The position numbers and the translations under genes were made by a program. From an uncultured Janibacter sp. (GTDB lineage: Bacteria > Actinomycetota > Actinomycetes > Actinomycetales > Dermatophilaceae), in assembly GCA_946222495.1 (NCBI GenBank), contig CAMICF010000033.1:1-18144 (forward strand): DNA of 18,144 nt, written 5' to 3'. The notes below the pieces were generated by a model that was not told where the DNA came from, searched no databases, and was given only the letters and a program-made list of their open reading frames with translations. Shown here one piece after another: positions 1-7,576 of this stretch. Position 1 is the first letter of the stretch. The number at the start of each line of letters is the position of its first letter.

Positions 1-3000
1 GGCGCACCGGCGGCCAGCACGTCGCCTCGGTCGGGCAGGTGGAGCACGAGACGGGTGCTCATGAGCGAGGAGACCCGCCCGGAGAACATCTCGCGACCGC
101 CCGTGACGAGGGCGCGCACACCGGCGGCCTGCCCGTCGCGGAGGAGGGTCTCGAAGGCCTCTGCCGTCTCGCCGAGGTCGACGCTGCCGCGGGGTTGGGT
201 GATCCGGCCCCAGCCGTCGACGGCGAGGAGCAGGTGCGGGGGCGGCTGCTCGAGGTCGGGTGCCGCGTCGTGGGCGGACCACCACGCGTCCAGGGTCGCG
301 TGGCCGGTGGCGCGCAGGCGCCGTCGTCGCTCGGCGACCTCCGTCTCGAGCCGGGTGAGGAAGCGCCCGGTCACCGCGAGGTCCTCGCCGTCGATGACGC
401 TCCCGACGTGCGGCAGGCGGGAGAGCCCCGCGAGTGCGGCGGAGCCGTCGCCGACGACCTGCACCTGGAGGCGGTCGGGCGACCATGTGCGTGCCGCGGC
501 CGTGACCACCGCGGTGATGGTGGTCGTGCGTCCGGTGCCGGGGCCGCCGACGACCATCCAGTGCCCGTCGTCGGGGGTCCAGGCCATCGGTGCCTGTGCC
601 TGCTGCTCCGGCCGGTCCACCACAGCAAAGGGAGCCCCCGCGCCGCCATCGGTCGCGGCCGGGATCCCTGCCGCGGTGATCGTCTCGGCCAGGGGCGGCA
701 GCCACGGGCGGTGCGGGTCGCGGATGCCGAGGTCGGCGGCCGCGGTGGTGATCGTCGCGGTGAGCCGCTGCAGGTCGGTGGGGCCGAGGTCCGTGCGTCG
801 CGGTGGCGCCGGCCAGGTCTCGCCGGGGTCGCGCACGAGCACACCGTCGGCGAGGGAGACCGCGTGCCCGGCGACCCGGCCGGTCTGGAAGGCGCGCGGC
901 GGGGAGCCGCCGGTGCGCGCGAGTGCCCGCCCGGGGGCCTCCTCGGGGATGTCGACGGCGTCCGCGGTGCCGAGGACGTCGTCGCTGTCGACGCGGTCGC
1001 GGACCCGGAGGGCGATGCGGAGGTTGACGTTGGCCTTGATGTCGGCCGAGACGATGCCGCCCGGTCGCTGCGTGGCGAGGACGAGGTGGACGCCCAGGGA
1101 GCGGCCGACGGCGGCGATCTTCATGAGGTGGGAGAGGGCCTCGGGCTGCTCCTCGGCGAGCATGCGGAACTCGTCGATGACGATCATCAGCCGGGGGAGC
1201 GGGGCCCCGCGGTGGTCGTCGATGTCGGAGGCGCCCGAGGCGGCGAGGACCCGCTCCCGTCGGGTGAGCTCGGCGTCGAGGCTCGTCAGGGCCCGCTCCG
1301 CCTGGGCCGGGTCGAGATCGGTGAGCAGGCCGACGGTGTGCGGCAGCCGGGCGCACTCGGCGAAGGCCGCCCCGCCCTTGTAGTCGACGAGGACGAAGGT
1401 GATCTCCTCGGGGGAGAGCCGCGAGGCCAGCGAGGCCACCCAGCTCTGCAGGAACTCCGACTTGCCGGACCCCGTCGTCCCCGCGACGAGCGCGTGGGGG
1501 CCGTCGCGTCGCAGGTCGATCCGGTGCTCGCCGTCGCTGCCGGCTCCGACGACGACGTCGAGGTCGACCCGAGCGGGATCGGCCGGGCGCGACCAGGCCT
1601 CGCGGACCGCGGAGGGGTCGTCGGGGTCGAGGTGGAGGAGGTCGAGCAGTCGCGTCGCGGTGGGCAGGCTGCCGCCGGAGGTGACGGGGGTGGCATCCCG
1701 CAGGGGCGCCAGCGCGGCCGCCACCCTGCGCGCCCAGGCCGGTCCGGTGCCGTCGAGGGTCCCCGCCGCGGCCGGCGTGCCGGCCACCTCCAGCCGCACC
1801 TCTTCCCCGGAGAGCAGCGCGACGGCGGTGCACTCGTGCGGCAGCTCCTCGCGCGTGCCGGCGAGGGCGATGACGAGGACGCGGTGGGCGCCACCCTCGG
1901 CGAGGACCGTGCGCAGGTGGGGGTCGGTGCGCCATCGCGCGGTGCCGTCGACGACGAGGACGAGCGCGGTGGCGGGGGCCTCCTCCGACCCCGGCCGTCG
2001 GTCGGCCCCGGCGCGTTCGCGGACGACGCGAGCGTGCCCCGCGAGGACGGCCTCGGCCCGCTCCGGGTCGGCCGTGGCCCGGCTCGACCCGGGCACGTCG
2101 TCGTGCTCCCGCAGGTGCACCAGCCCGGCGAAGGGGGACCACCACCCTTCGTCCTCGGCCACGACCGAGACGCGCAGGTCGTGGTGGGAGTGGAGGACGG
2201 TGAGCTGCCCCAGCAGGTGGCGGGCCAGCCGCTCGCGGACCTCGCGCGGGCCGGCGACGCCGAGCACGCCGACCTCGTCGAGGTCGACGACGAGGGGCAC
2301 GTCCGCGAGCACGGGGTGCCCGCGCTCGCCGCCGCCCCGGTCCACCTCGACGTGCGCCGGCAGAGCGGCGAGACCCAGCCGCAGGCCCAGGTGCTCGTCG
2401 TGGGTCGAGCGTCGCTCCCAGAGCCGGGGGGAGTCGCCGCGGGCGGCGTCGAGGAGGGTCGTGGCGTCGGGGGCGGCGAGCAGCCGGTGGCGGCGTTCGG
2501 CGGCGAGCGCCTCGGTGAGCCGGGTGCCCGCCCGCGCGCGGTCGCGGGTCCAGGCGGCGTGCTCCTCGCGGTGGTCCCGTCGCGAGCTGGAGCGGTCCGA
2601 GAGCGTCGAGGCGACGGCGAGCAGCGGGGTGAGCAGGCCGAAGAGCAGCATCCGCGGGCCGAGGAAGAGCGCAAGCAGACCGGCGAAGGGGAGCGGCAGG
2701 ACGACCATCGCCCACGGGATCCGCCGGCGTCGCGGCTGCCGGGGCTCCTGGGGGACGGTGATCCGGACCGGGGGCCTGGCCGGTGGCAGGTGCGGTGTCG
2801 GGTTCACCGCGAGCGTCCCCGTGCCGCTCGGCCGTCGCCGCGTGGGCCGGGACCGGCGCGTCTCGAGGACGAAGGTCGTGTGCCCGGCCCTGAGCTGGCT
2901 GCCGGCGCGGACCCGTGCCCCCTCGGGCGGCAGGGGCGAGCCGTCGACGAGGGTGCCGTTCGTCGTGCCGAGGTCCTGCACGAGGACACCGTCCCGGTCG

Positions 3001-3392
3001 ACGGCCAGCGAGAAGTGCTCCCGCGAGAGGGCCGCGTCGTCCGGCCGCAGGGTGGCGGTGTCGCCGCGGCCGACGACGTGCCGCCCGCGGGGCAGGTCGA
3101 GGGCGAGGCCCGCGTCGGGACCGGTGGTCGTCGCGAGCCGGAGCGGTGCCCGCCCCGGCCGGCGCGTCGCCTCGGTGGGGCGCCCGAGGAGGAGGGTGGC
3201 CCCGTCGAGCAGCGGCGGCAGCCCGACGGGGGCGTCGGGCGCGCACCGTGCCCCGTCGACGTGGACGGTGTCGTCGCTCCGTCGGCCGAGGGCCTCGAGG
3301 AGGTCGGGCAGGGTGTGGTGCCGCTCTGCGCGGACCTCGACGGAGCGCTCGCGGGGCTCACGCGCGTCGACGACGGTCAGCTGCAGCAGCAT
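1..3392 (-). CDS. FHA-domain FtsK/SpoIIIE ATPase, EssC/EccC-like (partial, C-terminus outside window)
   Basis: The reading frame is open from an ATG at 3392 to the window edge (1130 residues seen). Order of parts: an FHA fold at about residues 105-150 (GRGD at 108-111, SREH at 123-126, TTNGT at 143-147); two adjacent hydrophobic segments at about 225-265; a linker of about 370 residues; a first FtsK/SpoIIIE ATPase with Walker A GTTGSGKS (638-645) and Walker B LMIVIDEF (D740, E741); and a second, degenerate ATPase with GGPGTGRTT (949-957), where Arg replaces the P-loop Lys. This layout matches the membrane-bound motor of type VII secretion (EssC of Firmicutes, EccC of actinobacteria), which drives export of WXG100-type substrates. 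The FHA module resembles EssC. No WXG100 or other secretion gene is visible, since the likely neighbours lie beyond the left edge. The start is supported by a leaderless-type -10 box. The exact subfamily and substrate are unknown. The family assignment is firm; a role in secretion is inference. Confidence 0.88.
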   Translation of the reverse strand, partial: MLLQLTVVDAREPRERSVEVRAERHHTLPDLLEALGRRSDDTVHVDGARCAPDAPVGLPPLLDGATLLLGRPTEATRRPGRAPLRLATTTGPDAGLALDLPRGRHVVGRGDTATLRPDDAALSREHFSLAVDRDGVLVQDLGTTNGTLVDGSPLPPEGARVRAGSQLRAGHTTFVLETRRSRPTRRRPSGTGTLAVNPTPHLPPARPPVRITVPQEPRQPRRRRIPWAMVVLPLPFAGLLALFLGPRMLLFGLLTPLLAVASTLSDRSSSRRDHREEHAAWTRDRARAGTRLTEALAAERRHRLLAAPDATTLLDAARGDSPRLWERRSTHDEHLGLRLGLAALPAHVEVDRGGGERGHPVLADVPLVVDLDEVGVLGVAGPREVRERLARHLLGQLTVLHSHHDLRVSVVAEDEGWWSPFAGLVHLREHDDVPGSSRATADPERAEAVLAGHARVVRERAGADRRPGSEEAPATALVLVVDGTARWRTDPHLRTVLAEGGAHRVLVIALAGTREELPHECTAVALLSGEEVRLEVAGTPAAAGTLDGTGPAWARRVAAALAPLRDATPVTSGGSLPTATRLLDLLHLDPDDPSAVREAWSRPADPARVDLDVVVGAGSDGEHRIDLRRDGPHALVAGTTGSGKSEFLQSWVASLASRLSPEEITFVLVDYKGGAAFAECARLPHTVGLLTDLDPAQAERALTSLDAELTRRERVLAASGASDIDDHRGAPLPRLMIVIDEFRMLAEEQPEALSHLMKIAAVGRSLGVHLVLATQRPGGIVSADIKANVNLRIALRVRDRVDSDDVLGTADAVDIPEEAPGRALARTGGSPPRAFQTGRVAGHAVSLADGVLVRDPGETWPAPPRRTDLGPTDLQRLTATITTAAADLGIRDPHRPWLPPLAETITAAGIPAATDGGAGAPFAVVDRPEQQAQAPMAWTPDDGHWMVVGGPGTGRTTTITAVVTAAARTWSPDRLQVQVVGDGSAALAGLSRLPHVGSVIDGEDLAVTGRFLTRLETEVAERRRRLRATGHATLDAWWSAHDAAPDLEQPPPHLLLAVDGWGRITQPRGSVDLGETAEAFETLLRDGQAAGVRALVTGGREMFSGRVSSLMSTRLVLHLPDRGDVLAAGA

Positions 3393-3398
3393 GCCCGC

Positions 3399-3404
3399 AC
3401 CGTA
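3399..3404 (-). promoter_or_regulatory. Putative -10 box for a leaderless EssC-like transcript
   Basis: On the minus strand TACGGT is followed by 6 nt (GCGGGC) and then the ATG at 3392. A TANNNT hexamer at this distance is the usual signature of leaderless mRNAs in actinobacteria. No good -35 hexamer and no Shine-Dalgarno were found, which fits a leaderless start. It suggests the ATPase gene has its own promoter instead of depending on read-through from bioN. Confidence 0.4.
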
Positions 3405-3432
3405 GGCCGGGAGCGCCGATCGACGTCCCGGG

Positions 3433-3441
3433 TTGTCCACA
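3433..3441 (+). promoter_or_regulatory. Single DnaA-box-like nonamer
   Basis: TTGTCCACA is an exact match to the preferred DnaA box of high-GC actinobacteria. It lies in the 69-bp gap between bioN and the EssC-like gene, about 30 bp upstream of the putative -10 box. Only one full copy is present, so this is not an origin. It may be a regulatory DnaA site or chance. Confidence 0.25.
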
Positions 3442-3461
3442 GCCCGACGAAGGGGGCCCGC

Positions 3462-4061
3462 TCAGTCGTCGAGGCCCCGGGCCGCGAGCGCGTCCCCGAG
3501 GTCGTCGGCACGCCGCAGGGCGCCGACGATGAGCGGCACGGCGAAGGCCCGCGGGCTGGCGGTGAGGCCACGGGCGTGCTGGGCCTCGCGCACCCTGCGC
3601 CCGAGGTCGATGACGAGCGGCACGGCGCGGATGGCGAGCTGGAGCATCAGGCCGACCCGCTCGGGGTTGACGCCGACCCGGCGCAGCGGAGCGCACACGC
3701 GCACGACGACGTCGACGAGGTCGCTCGTCCGGGTCGTCAGCGTGACGAGGTTGGCGAGGAGGACGAGCATGAGGAGGACCCCGACGATGACGACGGCGCG
3801 CTCCCACCCGGCGACGACGGTCTGGAAGATCGCCAGCGGCACGACGACGAGCAGCAGGGGCCGGAGCATCTGCAGGAGGACGCCGACCGGCATCCGCGCG
3901 ACGGCGTAGCCGAGCAGCACGACGAGGAGCGCGGCCGCCGTGACCACCGGCGTCCTGATGACGAGGGTCGAGGCGATGCCGACGATGACCAGGCCGGCGA
4001 GCTTCACCCCCGCCGGCAGCCGGTGGAGGAGGGAGCTCCCTTCGCGGTAGAGGCCGATCAC
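3462..4061 (-). CDS. bioN: Energy-coupling factor transporter transmembrane protein (BioN/EcfT family)
   Basis: This 199-residue, strongly hydrophobic protein is the T component of an ECF transporter. In the membrane it couples ATP hydrolysis by BioM to substrate release by BioY. Hydrophobic helices run over about residues 20-110. The C-terminal half carries the amphipathic coupling region of the CbiQ/EcfT family, ending in a cytoplasmic helix with the ARG signatures seen in T components (EAQHARG and ALAARG, near the C-terminus). The length is close to other BioN proteins. The start chosen is the GTG at 4061, whose GTGA overlaps the bioM stop by 4 bp. It is the last gene of the bioY-ligase-thiolase-bioM-bioN operon, and biotin specificity is inferred from bioY at the head of that operon. 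Confidence 0.87.
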   Translation of the reverse strand: MIGLYREGSSLLHRLPAGVKLAGLVIVGIASTLVIRTPVVTAAALLVVLLGYAVARMPVGVLLQMLRPLLLVVVPLAIFQTVVAGWERAVVIVGVLLMLVLLANLVTLTTRTSDLVDVVVRVCAPLRRVGVNPERVGLMLQLAIRAVPLVIDLGRRVREAQHARGLTASPRAFAVPLIVGALRRADDLGDALAARGLDD

Positions 4062-4747
4062 GGGGACTGCGCCATGAGGTCGAGGTAGGTGGCGATCGCC
4101 TCCGTCGGCGGGCCGTCGTGGACGAGCCGGCTGTCGTCGAAGACGAGCACCCGGTCGAAGTCGGCGAGCAGGTCGAGGTGGTGGGTCACGAGCACGACCT
4201 GCTGGGGGAGGGTCCGCACCCGGTCGGCGAACCGGCGCGCGTTGCGGACGTCGAGCAGGGTCGTGGGCTCGTCCATGACGAGGAGGTCCGGCTCGGTCAC
4301 GAGGACCGCGGACAGCGCGAGCAGCTGCTTCTGCCCTCCGGAGAGGAGGTGGGCGGGGTGGTCGCCGCGTCCCTCCAGCCCGTGGGCGGCCAGTGCCGCG
4401 TCGACGCGCTCGGCGATCTCCGCCTTCGACAGGCCGCGGCGGCGCAGGCCGAAGCCCACGTCCTCGGCGACGGTCGGCATGACGATCTGCGAGTCGGGGT
4501 CGGTGAAGCAGAAGCCCACGCGTCGGCGCACCTCGCGTCCCTGCCGCGCGGTGTCGAGGCCGTCGAGCGTCACCGTGCCGGTCTCCGGGACGACGAGCCC
4601 GTTGAGCATGCGGGCGAAGGTCGACTTGCCCGAGCCGTTGGCCCCGATGATCCCGATGCGGTGCTCGTCGAGCCGCACGGTCAGGTCGCGCAGGACGGGG
4701 TCGCGGCCGTCGAAGCCGTGGGTCACGTCGCGGACGTCGATCAGCAT
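4058..4747 (-). CDS. bioM: ECF transporter ATP-binding protein (BioM)
   Basis: This 229-residue ABC ATPase powers the biotin ECF importer from the cytoplasmic face. Visible motifs: Walker A GANGSGKST (35-43), Q-loop at Q87 (DPDSQIVMPT, the spacing and sequence typical of EcfA/CbiO ATPases), signature LSGGQKQ (135-141), Walker B LLVMDEP with D159 and E160, D-loop LLD (164-166) and the switch His in VTHHLD. The length is normal for BioM. The ATG at 4747 overlaps the end of the thiolase gene by 7 bp, and its own end overlaps bioN by 4 bp, so it is translationally coupled on both sides. There is only one ATPase gene, as in bioMNY systems, where BioM forms a homodimer. ECF membership is clear; the biotin assignment comes from bioY in the same operon. 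Confidence 0.9.
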   Translation of the reverse strand: MLIDVRDVTHGFDGRDPVLRDLTVRLDEHRIGIIGANGSGKSTFARMLNGLVVPETGTVTLDGLDTARQGREVRRRVGFCFTDPDSQIVMPTVAEDVGFGLRRRGLSKAEIAERVDAALAAHGLEGRGDHPAHLLSGGQKQLLALSAVLVTEPDLLVMDEPTTLLDVRNARRFADRVRTLPQQVVLVTHHLDLLADFDRVLVFDDSRLVHDGPPTEAIATYLDLMAQSP

Positions 4748-5871
4748 GCCTCCACCACCATCGCCACTCCCTGACCGCCGCCGGCGGCGATGGCGGCGAG
4801 GCCGATCCCCCCGGTCCGGCGTGCCACGAGCTGGTGGAAGAGCCGCACGGCGAGCACCGCTCCCGAGGCACCCCAGGGGTGCCCGAGAGCGAGGGCGCCG
4901 CCGTCGACGCACACGCGAAGGGGGTCCAGCCCCAGCTCGTCGCAGCACGCGAGGACCTGCCCGGCGAAGGCCTCGTTGATCTCGATGGCGTCCACGTCGT
5001 CGAGGCCCACGCCGGCGCGCTCGAGCGCGAGACGGGTGGCCGGGACGAGCCCGCGACCGGGGCGACTCGGCTCGACGCCGGCGGTGGCCGTGCTGAGGAT
5101 CCGCAGCCCGGGCAGGCCCAGGCGCTCGCGGGTCGCCTCGTCGACGACGGCCACCGCGGCGGCGCCGTCGCTGATGCCGCAGGAGGTGCCGGCGGTGACG
5201 GTCCCGTTGTGCCGGAAGGCCGGTCGCAGCCGGGCGAGCGTGCCGACGGTGAGCGTGGAGCGGGGGCGCTCGTCACGCGAGACCTCGCCGACGGGGAGGA
5301 TCTCGTCGGCGAAGCGCCCGGTGTCACGGGCCGCCACGGCCCGCGCGTGGGAGCGCGCCGCGTACTCGTCCTGGCGCTCCCGGGTGATGCCCGCCTCCTC
5401 GGCGAGCAGGTCGTTGGCGAGGCCCATGTCGGGGTCGTCCATGTCCGCCGGGGCGAAGGGGGCCCGCTCGTAGCGCACGGGCGCGCCGCCATCGACGGGA
5501 GGCCAGGACCGCCACGGTGCGGTGCTCGCGGACTCGACCCCGCCGGCGAGGACCGCCGGCGCGCCACCGCGGACGAGCTGGGCGGCGAGGTCGATGGCGG
5601 CCAGGCCGCTCGCGCACTGCCGGTCGACGGTGAGCGCCGGGACGCGGGAGGGCAGCCCGGCGGCGAGGGCGGCGGAGCGGGCGACGTTGCCGCCGGGACC
5701 CATGCAGTTGCCGAGCACGACGTCGGCGACGTCCTCGGGGCCGAGGCCGGACCGCTCGAGGGCGGCGGCGACGACCGGTCCGGCGAGCCGGTCGGCGGTG
5801 ATCCCCGAGAGGGCCCGTCCGGAGGTCCCGATGGGGGAGCGGACGGCGGAGACGATGACGGGGGCGCTCAT
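4741..5871 (-). CDS. Thiolase-family acyl-CoA acetyltransferase (YhfS-like), second catalytic Cys replaced
   Basis: The 376-residue protein has the whole thiolase fold. The nucleophilic Cys is present (VDRQCASGL, C86), as are NEAFAGQ (N299) and GGALALGHPWGASGA with the active-site His (H331). In the last motif, normally GLATLCIGGGxG, this protein reads GLAAIAAGGGQG, so the acid/base Cys (Cys378 in Zoogloea thiolase) is Ala362. Thiolases make or break 3-ketoacyl-CoA with acetyl-CoA; without that Cys ordinary Claisen chemistry should be impaired. The gene lies between an acyl-CoA ligase (ATGA overlap) and bioM (7-bp overlap), a setting like B. subtilis yhfU-yhfT-yhfS, where a BioY paralogue precedes ligase and thiolase genes. 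A role in making or salvaging a pimeloyl-type biotin precursor, or in general acyl-CoA metabolism, is speculation. The fold is certain; the reaction is not. Confidence 0.85.
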   Translation of the reverse strand: MSAPVIVSAVRSPIGTSGRALSGITADRLAGPVVAAALERSGLGPEDVADVVLGNCMGPGGNVARSAALAAGLPSRVPALTVDRQCASGLAAIDLAAQLVRGGAPAVLAGGVESASTAPWRSWPPVDGGAPVRYERAPFAPADMDDPDMGLANDLLAEEAGITRERQDEYAARSHARAVAARDTGRFADEILPVGEVSRDERPRSTLTVGTLARLRPAFRHNGTVTAGTSCGISDGAAAVAVVDEATRERLGLPGLRILSTATAGVEPSRPGRGLVPATRLALERAGVGLDDVDAIEINEAFAGQVLACCDELGLDPLRVCVDGGALALGHPWGASGAVLAVRLFHQLVARRTGGIGLAAIAAGGGQGVAMVVEAC

Positions 5872-6851
5872 CGGCTCGCCGCCTCGAGGTCCGCGCGCAC
5901 CGCGACCCGGTCGACCTTGCCGCCCGCGGTCAGGGGCATCGGGTCGAGGTGCAGCCAGCGACGCGGTCGCTGGGCGGGCGTGAGCCGGTCGCGGGCGAGT
6001 GCGGTGAGGCGGGGCACGTCACCACCTTCGGTGACGGCGGCGCCGACGACCTCACCGAGGTCGGGGTGCGGCAGGCCGACGACGACGAGGTCCCCGGTGG
6101 CCAGGGGTCGGAGGGCCTGCTCGATGTCGGCGATGCTCACGGTCGCGCCGGCGGTGGTGATGCCCCCTTCGCGCCCGTGGACCCGGACGAGGCCGTCGAC
6201 GACCTCGCCACGGTCACCGACGGTGGTCCAGCCCCGCTCGGTCCGCAGCGTGTGCTCCGGCTCGAGGTAGCCGTCGCTGACGAAGGGGGAGCGGACCCAC
6301 AGCTCACCGTCGCGGGTCTCCACCTCCACGCCGGGGAAGGGGCGGAGGACGTCCTCGTGCTCGCCCCACGCGACGAGCGACAGCTCGCTCGCTCCGTAGT
6401 AGTGGCTCACCCGTCCGCCGGCGTCCCGGACCCAGTGCGCGGTCCGGGCGTCGAGGCGGTCGCCGGCGACGACGAGGTGGCGACCGGTGAGGTCGGCACC
6501 GTCCGCGAGCAGGTGGCGAAGGGCGGTGGGCGTGAGGTGCGCGTGCGTCGCGTCGGCGAGACGGTCGACGCGCGTCGCGCCGACCCACCGGCAGTGCACC
6601 GCGCCGAAGAGGTTCATCGTCGCGCTCACGGGGCCCGGGACCCACACGCGGCTCGTCGCGTCGAGACCGATGAGCTCGCCCACCGCGGGGAAGGAGTCGG
6701 TCCAGGACGTCGTGCTCCGCACGATGGTCCGGGGCCGGCCCGAGGTGCCGGAGGTGGGCAGGGCGACGGGACGCCCCCTTCGCCCGGCGTCGACGAATGC
6801 CGCGACCGGGTCGTCCGCCGCGAGCACGTCGACGGCGTCAGGCGCGGGCAT
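5868..6851 (-). CDS. Short AMP-forming acyl-CoA synthetase-like ligase (YhfT-like)
   Basis: This 327-residue member of the adenylate-forming (ANL) family has the main core motifs: P-loop TSGTSGRPRT at about 33-42 (Arg where Lys is usual), YYGASE at 151-156, WTTVGDRGEV with the ribose-binding Asp, the hinge region near VHGREGG, and the C-terminal catalytic Lys in PLTAGGKVDR (K312). It would activate a carboxylic acid to acyl-AMP and then acyl-CoA. It begins only about 30 residues before the P-loop, so roughly the first 100-150 residues of a typical 450-550 residue ligase are missing. The missing part cannot lie upstream because bioY occupies that DNA. The start is the ATG at 6851, overlapping the bioY stop by 14 bp; the stop overlaps the thiolase start by ATGA. 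MenE-like ligases can also be short, so a menaquinone-type ligase is an alternative, but the operon argues for a biotin-linked acyl substrate. Confidence 0.8.
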   Translation of the reverse strand: MPAPDAVDVLAADDPVAAFVDAGRRGRPVALPTSGTSGRPRTIVRSTTSWTDSFPAVGELIGLDATSRVWVPGPVSATMNLFGAVHCRWVGATRVDRLADATHAHLTPTALRHLLADGADLTGRHLVVAGDRLDARTAHWVRDAGGRVSHYYGASELSLVAWGEHEDVLRPFPGVEVETRDGELWVRSPFVSDGYLEPEHTLRTERGWTTVGDRGEVVDGLVRVHGREGGITTAGATVSIADIEQALRPLATGDLVVVGLPHPDLGEVVGAAVTEGGDVPRLTALARDRLTPAQRPRRWLHLDPMPLTAGGKVDRVAVRADLEAASR

Positions 6852-7434
6852 CGACGCGCCTCGGCCGTCGGGTGCGGATGAGGCCGGGGTAGGCCTCGTG
6901 CACGCCCTTGGCGACGAGAGCGCAGATGACGGCCTTGACGAGGTCTCCGGGGATGAAGGGGGCCGCCGCGACGAAGCCCGGGCCGACATCGAGGTCGGCC
7001 CGCAGGATCATGCCGATGACGCCGAGGAGGTTGAGCAGGAGGACGCCGCCGAGGACGTTGATGCCGATGCCCGCCGCGACGCGGTAGGGGCTGCCCATCG
7101 CGGAGGTCATGGCGCCGACGGCGTAGGCGGCGACGGGGTACCCGACGAGATATCCGATGCTCGGCCCGGCGAAGACGCCGAGCCCGCCCCGGCCGCCGGC
7201 GAGGAGCGGGAGGCCGAGCGCGACGAGGGCGAGCAGGACGAGGACGGCGAGGGCGCCGCGGCGGGCACCGAGGATCGCGCCGGCAAGCATGATCCCCAGC
7301 GACTGGGCGGTGATGGGGACGGCACCGCCGAAGGGAGCGATCGCCGGGATGAGCCCGAGCACGGCGATGATGCCGGCGAAGGTCGCGATCTGCGCGAGGC
7401 TCCGGCCGGTCGAGCGCTGGTTCGTGGCTGGCAA
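6838..7434 (-). CDS. bioY: Biotin transporter substrate-binding component BioY
   Basis: This 198-residue integral membrane S component binds biotin with high affinity and works alone or with BioM and BioN. About six hydrophobic helices are visible. Family motifs are PITAQSLGIMLAGAILG (about 40-56), GLGVFAGPSIGYLVGYP (about 84-100) and PFIPGDLVKAVICALVA near the C-terminus, where Asp and Lys are conserved in BioY. The start is a TTG at 7434: it is preceded by GGAAGG with 8 nt spacing, and no better in-frame start lies between it and the operator. It is the first gene of the five-gene minus-strand operon and diverges from the tad pilus operon. A BioQ-type palindrome 27 bp upstream implies repression when biotin is plentiful. 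The ECF-biotin assignment is strong. Confidence 0.93.
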   Translation of the reverse strand: MPATNQRSTGRSLAQIATFAGIIAVLGLIPAIAPFGGAVPITAQSLGIMLAGAILGARRGALAVLVLLALVALGLPLLAGGRGGLGVFAGPSIGYLVGYPVAAYAVGAMTSAMGSPYRVAAGIGINVLGGVLLLNLLGVIGMILRADLDVGPGFVAAAPFIPGDLVKAVICALVAKGVHEAYPGLIRTRRPRRVDARA

Positions 7435-7461
7435 GGGGATGGCCTTCCGAGGACGTGTAGG

Positions 7462-7474
7462 TGAACGGCGTTCA
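7462..7474 (-). promoter_or_regulatory. BioQ-type biotin operator upstream of bioY
   Basis: TGAACGGCGTTCA is a perfect inverted repeat (TGAACG, one central base, CGTTCA). It matches the published core of the BioQ (TetR family) operator of corynebacteria and mycobacteria, TGAAC-N3-GTTAC or the symmetric GTTCA form. It lies 27 bp upstream of the bioY TTG start, where the promoter or transcription start should be. A bioQ gene is not in this window. Control of bioY, the ligase, the thiolase, bioM and bioN as one unit is inferred from the overlaps. Confidence 0.75.
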
Positions 7475-7576
7475 TCATGACATGACCCCCGCCGAGCTCC
7501 GTCACGTCCGGCCGGAGACGACGGTCACGGCACCTGCCTGTGGATTCTCGAGATGCGGTGGCGTCAGAACTCACTA

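Noticed and set aside
39..4088. A 1349-codon open frame on the plus strand opposite the EssC-like, bioN and bioM genes
   Set aside because: It is a shadow of high-GC coding DNA: composition is Gly/Arg/Asp/Glu-rich with no recognisable domain, and it lies antisense to three genes with clear motifs.
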